41,071 nt of DNA from positions 1 to 41,071 of IMG/VR virus record IMGVR_UViG_3300049734_000196. The stretch is one strand, 5' to 3'. Below, piece after piece: positions 1-8,194 of the stretch (position 1 is its first letter; every line of letters starts with the position of its first letter). The notes under the pieces were generated by a model. That model had not been told where the DNA came from. It did not search any database and saw only the letters and a list, made by a program, of their open reading frames with translations. This DNA is from a virus. Made by a program: the position numbers and the translations under genes.

Positions 1-888
1 CAGGGCACCCCAGGGTCCGAAGGTCGCACCCGCACTCGCACCACCCAGCGCCCCCGTGATCCCCTTGGACACGCCACTGGGCTGGGGTACGAAATCCGTC
101 CCAGTGGTGGTACCGGTGCTGGTGCCGCTGCTGGTGGTGGTGCTGCCAGGCCTGGTCACGCCCAGGACAGAGGCGAACTCCGGGATGCCCCTGGTCTTGG
201 ATCGGATCAGCTCCTCGAAGGCCGCCTGCATCGCGTTGATTCGATCCTGCTCGAACTGCCGATGCTGACCACCCACGTCGTAGAGGATCTGGTCGGGCAC
301 CTGTCCGACCCTGATCGCGTCGTCCAGCTGCTTGGCGGCGTTCAGCTGGTTCGCCCGCTCCGCCAGGTAGTTGGCGTAGGAGATGTTGGACCCCACATCT
401 CCCACCTCCTCCAGGACGCCACGGTTCAGCTCTGCCTGGTAGGTCCCCTCCCGACTCCCACCGTAGGCTCCACTGGCAATCGCCGCGCTCCTGTACCGAT
501 CGCTCATTTCCTCCCCCGCCCTGGTGATCGGGCGGGTAGCGGTGTCGATGTAGCCCGTCAGGTAGGGATTGGACTCCGGTCGGAGGTAGTCACCCCTGGC
601 CGTCGCCAAGGCGTTCGTCACGAGGGGAGCCCCCACGTCCATTCCGATCAGGTCCCTGGCCAGTCCCTCTCGGACGCCGAGGGCTTCCAGCTGGCGAGGG
701 TCGGGCTGGGCGATGAACGGACCCTGGTAGGGGCCGATCTTCTTCAGCGACTCTCTGGCCCCCTTGGCTTCACCCAGGGCGTAGCGGTTCGCCGACTCGA
801 ACCACTCCGGAAACACCACCTGGGTCGTACCGGAATGGGAGCCCTGCTGCTGCTGAACCGTCTTGGTTTCCGACTTCTTGCTGCTCAT
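1..888 (-). CDS. Virion-region protein with Gly/Ala-rich C-terminus (runs off window at base 1)
   Basis: The frame opens with ATG at 888-886, overlapping the upstream stop as ATGA, and stays open for 296 codons to base 1. The protein starts MSSKKSETKTVQQQQ. Its middle is helical and polar, followed by a Ser/Thr/Gly linker (about residues 248-270) and a Gly/Ala segment, GALGGASAGATFGPWGAL. Such glycine-zipper-like ends are common in podovirus ejection and internal virion proteins (family knowledge); assigning that role here is inference. If the molecule is circular, the frame continues QWGDV and stops at 41056-41054, giving 301 aa. No catalytic motif was seen. Confidence 0.75.
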   Translation of the reverse strand, partial: MSSKKSETKTVQQQQGSHSGTTQVVFPEWFESANRYALGEAKGARESLKKIGPYQGPFIAQPDPRQLEALGVREGLARDLIGMDVGAPLVTNALATARGDYLRPESNPYLTGYIDTATRPITRAGEEMSDRYRSAAIASGAYGGSREGTYQAELNRGVLEEVGDVGSNISYANYLAERANQLNAAKQLDDAIRVGQVPDQILYDVGGQHRQFEQDRINAMQAAFEELIRSKTRGIPEFASVLGVTRPGSTTTSSGTSTGTTTGTDFVPQPSGVSKGITGALGGASAGATFGPWGAL

Positions 889-1277
889 TTCACCCTCCGC
901 TCCAGGCCAATGCAATAGGCCCGGAACCCCATCCGTCTCTGCAGCACGCGGGCCACCTTGAGCCTCGCGTTGGTTCTCACGAACTGGCAACCCGACGCAC
1001 GAGCCATGTGGTCGAAGAGCGCCGTCAACTCCCGCACCCTCCACGCCAGTCCCTTGCCAGCCAGCAGCCAGATGAACAACTCCCGCCCTGACGGCTCCTC
1101 ACAGACATGGGCCACGATCAGGGCAGAAGCGTTGGGCCATTCCAGCCGAGCCGCCTGCACCCTTCCCATCTCCACCAGCTTCGCCACAGACTCCGGGGTA
1201 TGGCCGGAGACATCGTACTTCAACGCCTCCCTAACCAACTTCAGATCCCCCTCTTCTAGCCTGTCCAGCACCTTCAC
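885..1277 (-). CDS. GNAT-like small virion-region protein
   Basis: About 130 aa. I chose the GTG at 1277 because GGGAGGAGG lies a few bases upstream and the start overlaps the preceding stop as GTGA; a TTG at 1298 would also be in frame. The C-terminal half (ALFDHMARASGCQFVRTNA, then VLQRRMGFRAY) has the helix plus 'RxGF' pattern of GNAT acetyltransferase folds. Podoviruses often carry a GNAT-like protein near their internal virion proteins (T7 gp13 is an example), and this gene sits next to an ejection-protein-like gene. Whether it is an enzyme cannot be told: no clear acetyl-CoA loop is visible. Confidence 0.6.
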   Translation of the reverse strand: MKVLDRLEEGDLKLVREALKYDVSGHTPESVAKLVEMGRVQAARLEWPNASALIVAHVCEEPSGRELFIWLLAGKGLAWRVRELTALFDHMARASGCQFVRTNARLKVARVLQRRMGFRAYCIGLERRVK

Positions 1278-1729
1278 GACGCCTCCTCCCGGTACCAAAC
1301 CTGGAACACACAGTCAGCAGCTGGGCCACTGGTGGTCAGGACTGTGAACTGGAGGAAGTCTCCCATCACTACCTTCTGGTTGACGGGGATGACCAGCTGG
1401 GTCCAGTTGGCTCCAGCAGGGATGGTAGGCTTCGGGCCGGTGGGGAAGATGGTGGAACCGTTGAGGAGTATGTCGAATGTCGCGGAGCCTCCGGTTGGGG
1501 CCACGCCGACGGAAATACAGATCATGGTGATCCAGCTCTTCCGGCGGAAATAGAACCTGCCAGTAAGAGTGGCTGCCGCCAGTGTCCCAGCGTATTGCCC
1601 AACAGCTAGGAACTCCTTCGACAGGCTGGCCTCCCTCACCCGCCTGACATACTCCAGCATCTTCCGCCCCCACCCCTGCCACTCCGGCTCCAGGTCCGGG
1701 GACGGAGGGATGTTGATTACCTCACTCAC
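1274..1729 (-). CDS. Hypothetical virion protein, beta-rich C-terminus
   Basis: 151 aa, ATG start, 4-base overlap with the upstream gene. The N-terminal 40 residues are polar and helical (PEWQGWGRKMLEYVRRVREA). The remainder alternates short hydrophobic strands with Gly/Pro/Asn turns, for example GSATFDILLNGSTIF and LVIPVNQKVVMGDFLQFTVL, which looks like a beta-sandwich. No signal peptide or TM. The position inside the tail cluster suggests a structural part or receptor-binding accessory. No family recognised. Confidence 0.6.
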   Translation of the reverse strand: MSEVINIPPSPDLEPEWQGWGRKMLEYVRRVREASLSKEFLAVGQYAGTLAAATLTGRFYFRRKSWITMICISVGVAPTGGSATFDILLNGSTIFPTGPKPTIPAGANWTQLVIPVNQKVVMGDFLQFTVLTTSGPAADCVFQVWYREEAS

Positions 1730-2139
1730 TGCCTGCCCCCACCGATCTCACCCCAGATCTCCAGCTCCGTCAGCTTCCACCTCTTCTGCACTCCCTCATC
1801 AGCGATCTTGAAGATGAACCAGTTGGCTCCAGGCAGCCTGACCTTCTGCCAATCAGGCTGCTCCGATACGGAGATGACGGGGAAGTCAGTCCAGTCCTTC
1901 CTGTTCTTTGAGTACCGAACATAGATCTTCAGCTGGGGGATGGACCCAGGGCTGTCGATCTCCACTATGATCCGCTTGATGTGCTTCTTGATATCCTCCA
2001 GCGTCTGTTCCGCAGAGGAGAAGTCCAGGGGCTTCGTCTCCAGCCAGCACATGGTGGTGTCCACAGCGGTGGAGAGGTTGAAGGCCAGTCCATTGGCCCT
2101 GGTCAACCTCATCGTCACATTCCCCTTGGCCTCAGCCAT
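1726..2139 (-). CDS. Hypothetical virion protein, discoidin-like beta-sandwich possible
   Basis: 137 aa. The ATG at 2139-2137 overlaps the upstream stop by 8 bases (ATGGCTGA) and has GGAGTGG upstream. The protein alternates beta-strand-like segments (RIIVEIDSPG, QLKIYVRYSKNRKDW, VRLPGANWFIFKIAD) and ends ELEIWGEI. This 'strand - charged loop - WF/FKI - L.EIWG' layout recalls F5/8-type (discoidin) carbohydrate-binding sandwiches; that is a visual resemblance only. It lies between the propeller-like tail gene and another beta-rich protein, so a tail or host-contact role is plausible. Confidence 0.6.
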   Translation of the reverse strand: MAEAKGNVTMRLTRANGLAFNLSTAVDTTMCWLETKPLDFSSAEQTLEDIKKHIKRIIVEIDSPGSIPQLKIYVRYSKNRKDWTDFPVISVSEQPDWQKVRLPGANWFIFKIADEGVQKRWKLTELEIWGEIGGGRQ

Positions 2140-3385
2140 CACCACTCCAGTTCCCACCGAACATCAGCCCACCAAACGCCCCCTCTCCAAACCCATTCCC
2201 ATCGTACTGAACAGAGGGATCGGAGACGTCGAGAGGGGTTCCGGTATCCGGGGCTACATCCAGATACCCAGCCAGCCAAATGTCCCCTGCGCTGTCCCCC
2301 ACCACAGTGTGGTCGAACACGTTGTTCCTGGCAGCGGCTGATCGGACTAGGCCAGGCAGACCCCAAACCTTCTCCCTGATATGCCAGCAGGCAGATCTGT
2401 TCAGCACGGTGCTGTTCTGACTGCACCAGTGCACAAAGACCCGCTGGGTATTGGGTTCCACCCAGACCACGCACTTGGAGGACTGGACGTAGTTGAAGTC
2501 CTTGAAGATGTAGTCACGGAGGGACGGTATGTCCAGGTATTCAAACCTGCCACCGTCTGTCACCCAAAATCCCTGCGGCCCAAACCCATAGAGCAGGGAT
2601 TCGTACTGAGTAACACAGTGCTTGCTAAAGCACCCCACTCCAGTCAAGACCCGGTTGGAGGCGATCCACAGCGGCGCGCCGATGAAGGAGACAATGAACA
2701 TCCGGTTCTCGGTGAACATGGCAACGTGCTCACCGTATTCAATGGCTGCGATCAGAGCCGAGTCCGTGTCCCTGATGGGGAGTTCCCCGGCTTCAGACGA
2801 CAGGCTTCCCAGCGCCCAGTCCTCCACGTTGTCCAGCCGGCACCACCAGATCGTCTTCCCTCCATGGGCTCCATCATCCCAGTTTATGCCGATCATGAAC
2901 TGCTTCAACCGGATGAAGATCTCCGGCTTCCACCCTACATAGGGCAGGCCAGTCAGGGGCACAAACCCCGCCCCTGCTGCCTTGTCGATCTGTGGGGCGT
3001 CGATGCCATTGGTAGCCAGCGCCCACTTGCCCCAGCTCTCGAGGGACCACCTGGTGGCCGGCTTGACCTGGGTAGCGTTCAGCAGCCCACCATAGCCAGT
3101 CCCCACCTGGGTCACGGTATTGGTGGAGTCGTCGAAGGTGAAGAGCTTGTCGATGGACCCCCAGTACAGAATCCGCTTCCCACTCCGCTCCATGTCCAGC
3201 ATCCCTCGGACTTCTGCCTGCTGCAGCTTGGCGAGGAGCTGGACGTGCCCCGGTTCCGGCTGGGGGTACCCACCGGAGAACATGATGTTGGAGCCGGTCC
3301 TCCAGAGGGGGATCTTCGACTCCGACAGACCAGGGTGAACCCCGGAGCCGATCAGCTGTCCCGATGCGGCAAGGAGCTTGCTCAC
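2132..3385 (-). CDS. Beta-propeller-like tail/hub protein (P22 gp10 or T7 gp12-like role)
   Basis: 417 aa, GTG start overlapping the upstream stop as GTGA. The sequence is built from repeated short strands with W, G and D turns. It includes a block typical of podoviral propeller hub or nozzle proteins: ALIAAIEYGEHVAMFTENRM, IASNRVLTGVGCFSKHCV, LLYGFGPQGFWVTDGG, and FEYLDIPSLRDYIFKDFN. Proteins of this sort close the portal channel and stabilise packaged DNA, or form the tail nozzle. The family link is recognition by pattern; the exact role (stopper or nozzle) is inference. It sits next to the collar-domain fibre gene. Confidence 0.65.
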   Translation of the reverse strand: MSKLLAASGQLIGSGVHPGLSESKIPLWRTGSNIMFSGGYPQPEPGHVQLLAKLQQAEVRGMLDMERSGKRILYWGSIDKLFTFDDSTNTVTQVGTGYGGLLNATQVKPATRWSLESWGKWALATNGIDAPQIDKAAGAGFVPLTGLPYVGWKPEIFIRLKQFMIGINWDDGAHGGKTIWWCRLDNVEDWALGSLSSEAGELPIRDTDSALIAAIEYGEHVAMFTENRMFIVSFIGAPLWIASNRVLTGVGCFSKHCVTQYESLLYGFGPQGFWVTDGGRFEYLDIPSLRDYIFKDFNYVQSSKCVVWVEPNTQRVFVHWCSQNSTVLNRSACWHIREKVWGLPGLVRSAAARNNVFDHTVVGDSAGDIWLAGYLDVAPDTGTPLDVSDPSVQYDGNGFGEGAFGGLMFGGNWSGDG

Positions 3386-4188
3386 AGCGCCCTGATGATG
3401 TAGTTGAGGGTGATGTAGGGGTTCAGGTGGTTCTCGGACGAAGGCTGGGCGAAGGAGCTGCCGGGCTGGATGTCAGTGCCGATGGTGTTGTGGCTGTGAC
3501 TCTTGCTGCCTCCCGTCTCGCCCAGAGTGTTGAACTCGGAGTCGGTGCCCTTGCAGAATACGACCCTGTTGCGAATGTCAGGGATCTTGAAGTTGTTGCC
3601 TCCAGGGTCCGTACCGTAGACGTGAGCCGAGCCGATGGCTGCCCACAGGGCAGCGTAGGTGGTCTTGCTGATCGCCCTACCATCACAGAGGAAGTACTTG
3701 TTCAGCCAGTCACCTGCGGGGTCCGAGGTGCCAGCGTAGGGCATCACGCCACCAATGGGGATGCCCAACTCTGCGGGCGGTGCAGCAGCAGGCTCCGTTC
3801 CTGCAATGGAGTCCCAGATCCAGTTGGCTCCGTCGAAGCGGGAAGAGTGGACGACGCCCGTGTCCACCTGATACACCAGGCACCTTCGGTACCGAGCCGG
3901 GTCCAGCGCGGTCAGGGCAGCAGCGTCCGCCACGTATAGGGACTGGGAGTAGACAGCCCAAACAGCTGCCGCCGCCACACCCGCTGTCACGCAGGTCCAG
4001 ACGAAGCCGTTGGTGGAGTCGTAGAGACGCTGCCCTACATACTCCCCCGCCACCAGCCCGGTCGGGTCCCCCGCCTGCTCCTTCGTCAGCCGGTCCTCGA
4101 TCTTCTGCCAGTTCGCCCTGGTCGGGGCCCCCCAGGCACCAGTACCGTCAGCCGTCAGATCCAGCTGGAGCTTGGCAGTTTCCGGCAT
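3382..4188 (-). CDS. Tail fibre protein with phage tail collar domain
   Basis: 268 aa. ATG at 4188 has GGAGGT five bases upstream and shares one base with the preceding stop (TGATG). The C-terminal half carries the phage collar domain signature: IGGVMPYAGTSDPAGDWL, FLCDGRAISKTTYAALWAAI, YGTDPGGNNFKIPDIRNRVV (about residues 145-210), followed by a His-containing GGSKSHSHNT stretch and the terminal YITLNYIIRAL. The N-terminal half (LQLDLTADGTGAWGAPTRANW) resembles the attachment end of short tail fibres. Likely a trimeric fibre or receptor-binding part of the tail. Confidence 0.85.
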   Translation of the reverse strand: MPETAKLQLDLTADGTGAWGAPTRANWQKIEDRLTKEQAGDPTGLVAGEYVGQRLYDSTNGFVWTCVTAGVAAAAVWAVYSQSLYVADAAALTALDPARYRRCLVYQVDTGVVHSSRFDGANWIWDSIAGTEPAAAPPAELGIPIGGVMPYAGTSDPAGDWLNKYFLCDGRAISKTTYAALWAAIGSAHVYGTDPGGNNFKIPDIRNRVVFCKGTDSEFNTLGETGGSKSHSHNTIGTDIQPGSSFAQPSSENHLNPYITLNYIIRAL

Positions 4189-4640
4189 CACGCACCTCCA
4201 ACAGGGAGCGACCAGGTGACGACCAGGGTGTCTCCGTTGAACATGTCGAACCTCTGACTGAGCCAGCGGGCAGCCATCGTCCCACCTGCCCCGGCATTGA
4301 ACAGCCCCACCTCTTCGACTGAGATCTGCGCCCCGACCCAGGCGAACGTCCCAGCGTAGCTCATGGTGTTCAGCAGCCGCGCCCCCGCGCCCGTAGCCAC
4401 CCGCATGTGCTCCGTACCCTGGAGAGCGGTGTGGGCCTCCGTTGCTGCCGCCCCACTGGAGCCGATGGCCATGTGGCTGATCGCAGCGTAGACCCCATCA
4501 CCTACGATCCGGCTGCAGAACAGCTCCTTCCCCAGGGTGGTGACGAGGTTCTTCCCTGTGACGGTCCACAGGCGCCGCCCCCTCCGATGAAGGACCATGA
4601 CCCACCGGCCCTGCATTTCCAGCCCTGCCTCAATCATCAT
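4188..4640 (-). CDS. Hypothetical tail-region protein
   Basis: 150 aa. Starts at one of two tandem ATGs (4640 or 4637) behind GAGGAGAGAG. The protein begins MMIEAGLEMQGRWVMVLHRR and ends in strand-like segments (FAWVGAQISVEEVGLFNAGA, DTLVVTWSLPVGGA). The 'MAIGSSGAAATEAHTALQGTE' type region (core: MAIGSSGAAATEAHTAL) matches what I know of small phage proteins found just upstream of tail fibre genes, where T.L....R segments precede a fibre. Probably a tail fibre or baseplate accessory; function unproven. Confidence 0.65.
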   Translation of the reverse strand: MMIEAGLEMQGRWVMVLHRRGRRLWTVTGKNLVTTLGKELFCSRIVGDGVYAAISHMAIGSSGAAATEAHTALQGTEHMRVATGAGARLLNTMSYAGTFAWVGAQISVEEVGLFNAGAGGTMAARWLSQRFDMFNGDTLVVTWSLPVGGA

Positions 4641-4648
4641 CTCTCTCC

Positions 4649-4852
4649 TCACTGACGGACTGTGGGCAGGTTCAGGTTGAACCCGAAGAGCTGGAGCAGC
4701 CACAGCAGGACGATCAGGGCGAAGACCACGTTCACCACCACCTTGATGATCCGCTGACTCGGCGCCGGAATCAGGTTGTCGATGATGTAGTTGATCAGGA
4801 AAAAGACCACTGCGATGATCAGCAGAGCGACTACCAGACTTACGAGACTCAT
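4649..4852 (-). CDS. Small two-TM membrane protein (Thivi_2564-like; possible holin)
   Basis: 67 aa, ATG start with AGGAGGAAGAG directly upstream. Two membrane helices are visible: residues about 2-24 (SLVSLVVALLIIAVVFFLI) and about 39-60 (VVVNVVFALIVLLWLLQLFG), joined by IIDNLIPAPSQRIIK. The layout matches the short Thivi_2564 family of membrane proteins. Size, two TMs and a position next to a lipoprotein with a second hydrophobic segment fit a class II holin, but that role is inference and no endolysin gene was found to pair with it. Confidence 0.7.
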   Translation of the reverse strand: MSLVSLVVALLIIAVVFFLINYIIDNLIPAPSQRIIKVVVNVVFALIVLLWLLQLFGFNLNLPTVRQ

Positions 4853-4861
4853 CTCTTCCTC

Positions 4862-5383
4862 CTACGGTGCCGGTTTCGGCACAGGATCGAGGCCGGGCGG
4901 TGTCAGCACCACGCCCTGCTCGCCGGCCTCCCGAATCGCCTCTGTCTTGACTGCATTGTCCGAGGCGTTCTTGTCCACCGAAGCCCTCTTCCCAACCCGC
5001 GACAGCGCATGGACGGCCTTGGCCCAGATCGCGTTCACCCAGACAAAACCACCAGCCACCACTCCCCACTTCAACACATCTTCCGTCACCACGCTCCTGG
5101 CCTCGACTGCCATCCCATCCCCCCCAACGCAGCTTTCCAGCTTTGTCTCGGGCATTTCCCTCTGACCTTCAACCCTCTTCTTCGCCTCAGCCTTGCAGCT
5201 TCCACTGGCCTTCACGGTGGTGAGGTCGTAGTCCATCAGGACAGAAGCATGGCGCTCCGTATCCTTCTGCTCCACCCTTCTCTCCACCAGCCCCGCTCCA
5301 TCGTAGTACTCTGTCTCCGTCGTCGCGGTCCTGTTGTGTGTCGCGCACGACAGACAGAGGAGGATGCAGAGTGCCTTCCTCAT
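4862..5383 (-). CDS. Lipoprotein with second hydrophobic segment (unimolecular spanin candidate)
   Basis: 173 aa. The N-terminus MRKALCILLCLSCATHN is a lipoprotein signal with the lipobox cysteine at residue 13. A long charged periplasm-like stretch follows, then a second hydrophobic segment at about residues 104-124 (VLKWGVVAGGFVWVNAIWA) and a Pro-rich end, PGLDPVPKPAP. Known u-spanins join an outer-membrane lipid anchor to a TM helix in one chain and act in outer-membrane disruption at lysis; here about 50 residues follow the TM, which is longer than usual. It lies next to the holin candidate. An alternative is an envelope-modifying lipoprotein. Confidence 0.65.
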   Translation of the reverse strand: MRKALCILLCLSCATHNRTATTETEYYDGAGLVERRVEQKDTERHASVLMDYDLTTVKASGSCKAEAKKRVEGQREMPETKLESCVGGDGMAVEARSVVTEDVLKWGVVAGGFVWVNAIWAKAVHALSRVGKRASVDKNASDNAVKTEAIREAGEQGVVLTPPGLDPVPKPAP

Positions 5384-6208
5384 CTAGTCCCCTACGCTGG
5401 TGTACCAGTCGTCGATCTGGAAGTAGATGGACTCCGGTGGGGAGGCTCCTCCACCACCATAGGTCGGGTCCACCCACAGATACGACCAGTTCGCGTCAGC
5501 CTGGGTTTCTGCTCCCTCCAACGTTCCAGTCCACATCACGTTGGTAGCGTTCACGATCAGCTCGCCGTTCCTCCACAGCTTCGCTGTACCATTCGCTACG
5601 TTCGGCGTCCCCATCTCGATCAACCACTCCAGCCTGTACCACGCTCCGACTGGAACCGTCACCCCCTCCAAGCTGTTGTGGTTCGTGCTGGAACAGGCCC
5701 CGGTGACGCATTGTGTCTGGAAGCCCCCACGGTAGGGATAGCTGCCATACGTGCTGTGGATGTATCCGTTCTGCCTCGACGGAGTCCCCTGATCCGAGAT
5801 CGTAGAACGGGCGAATACGAACTTCGTGTTGGCGTTGCCGTTGTTGCTCCAGTTGGGGCTCTGGTAGACCCACACAGAACTGTAGAGCCTCCGCTTCCCC
5901 CCAAAGTCATCACCAGCCAGGAAGCGGGAGGGGGAGTCACCACCAGCAGTGGAGGTGGGGAACGTAATCCTGAACACGTTCGGAGTCGTGCCAGGAGAGG
6001 TGGGATCGTTGACCACTGTGAGGGTGGGGCACTGACCACTGAAGCACTTGTACCCGAAGGAGTCCTTCGTCGGATGCGTCGGAGGCAGCGTATCCATGGG
6101 GTTCATCGGCCAGCGCGCAGTCATCCCCTCCGGTTCGTTCGGGTACAGAACCGTAGGCGCGGGCGGGCCTAGAATCACACCAAGTAGGATGAAAGCTACA
6201 GGCGTCAA
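5384..6208 (-). CDS. Secreted or anchored jelly-roll-like (LamG/polysaccharide-lyase-like) protein
   Basis: 274 aa. I chose a TTG start at 6208 because it overlaps the upstream stop as TTGA with GGAG upstream; the protein then begins MTPVAFILLGVILGPPAP, a hydrophobic signal or anchor. The body has motifs seen in heparin-lyase-like and laminin-G-like jelly rolls: LYSSVWVYQSPNWSNN, TVPVGAWYRLEWLIEMGTPN, AKLWRNGELIVNA, IYFQIDDWYTSVGD. This fits a carbohydrate-binding or cleaving domain. The family match is by pattern; no catalytic residues are assigned. It is one of six consecutive genes with envelope-directed N-termini. Confidence 0.65.
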   Translation of the reverse strand: MTPVAFILLGVILGPPAPTVLYPNEPEGMTARWPMNPMDTLPPTHPTKDSFGYKCFSGQCPTLTVVNDPTSPGTTPNVFRITFPTSTAGGDSPSRFLAGDDFGGKRRLYSSVWVYQSPNWSNNGNANTKFVFARSTISDQGTPSRQNGYIHSTYGSYPYRGGFQTQCVTGACSSTNHNSLEGVTVPVGAWYRLEWLIEMGTPNVANGTAKLWRNGELIVNATNVMWTGTLEGAETQADANWSYLWVDPTYGGGGASPPESIYFQIDDWYTSVGD

Positions 6209-8193
6209 AACAAATTCTCCGGACACTCGAAGGGCTCGTCCCAAGGAGTATCTTCGTTCGGGTCAGTGTTGTTGGCCTGTTCAGTGAAGTTGATGAACCC
6301 GTCTCCATCGGTGTCACCGTTCCCAGCTTCGGCAAAGTTACCGAAGTGGTGCATCTCCCAGGCGTCAGACAGACCGTCTCGGTCGGCATCCACCCACTTG
6401 GTCGCGGGTGCAGGCTCAGGCTCTGCAAACCTACCATTGGAGGGCACAGTGACGGTGGGCGTACTGCTGGTAGGAATGTCAGTTCCATTGTCCACCGAGT
6501 TCACTACATCCTGGTCGATGCCGTCTCGTGTGGGGCAGATGGCTCCGATATCACTCTTGATCTCATTCCACACGTAGCCAACCCCACCAACAGGAATGGT
6601 CGGGGGAGGGTACTTCGATTCCCACTGGGGATGGTGCCGCCTGTTGTTGTACCACACACCCCTGCGATCGTGTGAGCTGGGGCTGGTATGTCCATCTCCA
6701 ACAAACTCCCACTGCGGATCTCCCAGCAGAGCTGGTGTCCCAGGGTTCACCATCTGCCAGGTGGTTCCATCATGCCACAGGTGGCTCTGCCCATCAATGA
6801 ACATGCTGCCGGCATGAGAGTCGTTTTCCACCCGAAGGGCGTAGGCAATGGGAATGTCTCTGGTGCAGGAGGCATTTGTATCCGGTCCAGGGCAGTCGTC
6901 TCCGTGCGGACCCCACGGGTCCTGCCCGATGTTGCACGCAAGGCTGGGGTCCGCCACACACCTGCCCATGAACCGATCCAGGTTCTTGTTCACACAGGTC
7001 CCTGCCCCACCTGTGCAGTGTCCATCGTTCATGCACCGCTTGGTCGTGGTGATGGAGCAGTTTCCCGTCTCCCCAGCTCCGAACCGCACCTCTCCATCCC
7101 GAATGTCCACTGAGGTAGCGGGGCCATCTACCAGCTGGCTACCCCGCCCAGTGTTGCTCACTTCATCAGCCCATTCAAACCCATTGGCCCTCTGATTGTA
7201 GTTGACTACATTCCGCACCTCTCCCCTAAGGCGGAAGAACTTTGGTGAGCGGTAGGTGGAGTGGGCGAACAGACCCCTGGCCATCGTGAGAGGGCCACAG
7301 CGGAGTGGATAGCCCCAGGGATTCGCTCCTTCGCTGGTACTCCAGCGGGAACCCTTCGCATCCTCTCCCTGGATGTTCACCTTTGGGAACGTGGGGTGGT
7401 TCTCTGCGTTCCCATCGTAGCCTGAAGAGACGATGAAGTTGGTTAGGGAGAGATCGCTGGCTCCAGGGAATCCGCAGGTGCCATCCACTCCCTCATCTCC
7501 GTAGAACTGGACGGAGACATGATCGTGGATGGAGCGCGTATCACGACGGTCCGATAGGTCGATCCCTCTCATGGTGGCCCCACCCTGGAGCCAACAGTTG
7601 TCGAGGTCTCCAAGGCAACAGGCCACGTCCATCGGCTCACAGATATTCGCCACTCCCGAGCCCTTGAGCCAGTTTCTGTACCCAGTCCCATCCATCACGT
7701 CATGCCTGTGGCGGACCCCCTGGACGATGACAGAGTGGGTGCTCACCCTATTCTCTGGCGTGCCCACGTCGAGGGTGTATTTTGTCATGGTCACGTTCTT
7801 GATAACGAACGTCCCTGGTGCCACAGTACAGGCCAGATACGTTCTCGAAGGGAGGTACAGAAGGCCTGGGAGAAAGTCGCCATTGTTCGGCGGGGCGTAG
7901 AGGCCCGAAGTGTTGCAGGCGATGATCCCATAAGAGTTCGGGTTGGCGAGCCAGTCCTGCAGCCGCTCGTCGATGGCCTCCTGCAACTGGCACACGTCTG
8001 GCGGCCCACCACAGCCATCATCGTCCGCTGTGCCCTTGTCGTCCACGACGTAGATCGTGGTCAGGCTCCCAGCCGGCGGGCGGTCTGCCGTGCAGCCATG
8101 CCCGATGCAGCCCGGGAACGGGGGCTGGGGCTTCCCAGGATTCATCACGAATCCTGCAAAGAGGAAGCTGGCGAGAACGAGTACCAGCCACAT
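6205..8193 (-). CDS. Secreted pectate-lyase-like beta-helix protein with Ca-binding C-terminal repeats
   Basis: 662 aa. The N-terminus MWLVLVLASFLFAGFV is a signal-like hydrophobic segment. The core shows the polysaccharide lyase family 1 pattern: VIVQGVRHRHDVMDGTGYRN, HDHVSVQFYGDEGVDGTCG, GLFAHSTYRSPKFFRLRGEV followed by RNVVNYNQRANGFEW, matching the 'H..LFAH...R.P' and 'VVNN..YN' of pectate lyases. Later residues hold a Cys-rich loop (CMNDGHCTGGAGTC). The C-terminus has two acidic loops, DADRDGLSD (602-610) and DTDGDGFIN (627-635), typical of thrombospondin-3/dockerin-like Ca2+ sites. Probable depolymerase or capsule-binding protein; an exported phage version is unusual. Confidence 0.7.
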   Translation of the reverse strand: MWLVLVLASFLFAGFVMNPGKPQPPFPGCIGHGCTADRPPAGSLTTIYVVDDKGTADDDGCGGPPDVCQLQEAIDERLQDWLANPNSYGIIACNTSGLYAPPNNGDFLPGLLYLPSRTYLACTVAPGTFVIKNVTMTKYTLDVGTPENRVSTHSVIVQGVRHRHDVMDGTGYRNWLKGSGVANICEPMDVACCLGDLDNCWLQGGATMRGIDLSDRRDTRSIHDHVSVQFYGDEGVDGTCGFPGASDLSLTNFIVSSGYDGNAENHPTFPKVNIQGEDAKGSRWSTSEGANPWGYPLRCGPLTMARGLFAHSTYRSPKFFRLRGEVRNVVNYNQRANGFEWADEVSNTGRGSQLVDGPATSVDIRDGEVRFGAGETGNCSITTTKRCMNDGHCTGGAGTCVNKNLDRFMGRCVADPSLACNIGQDPWGPHGDDCPGPDTNASCTRDIPIAYALRVENDSHAGSMFIDGQSHLWHDGTTWQMVNPGTPALLGDPQWEFVGDGHTSPSSHDRRGVWYNNRRHHPQWESKYPPPTIPVGGVGYVWNEIKSDIGAICPTRDGIDQDVVNSVDNGTDIPTSSTPTVTVPSNGRFAEPEPAPATKWVDADRDGLSDAWEMHHFGNFAEAGNGDTDGDGFINFTEQANNTDPNEDTPWDEPFECPENLF

Positions 8194-8194
8194 C

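Noticed and set aside
262-918. Long rightward open frame
   Set aside because: It is antisense to the coupled leftward genes, is Arg/Val-rich without motifs, and the leftward frame has ribosome sites and ATGA overlaps.
2381-3403. 340-codon rightward open frame
   Set aside because: Antisense shadow of the propeller-like tail gene, created by high GC; no ribosome site or family features.
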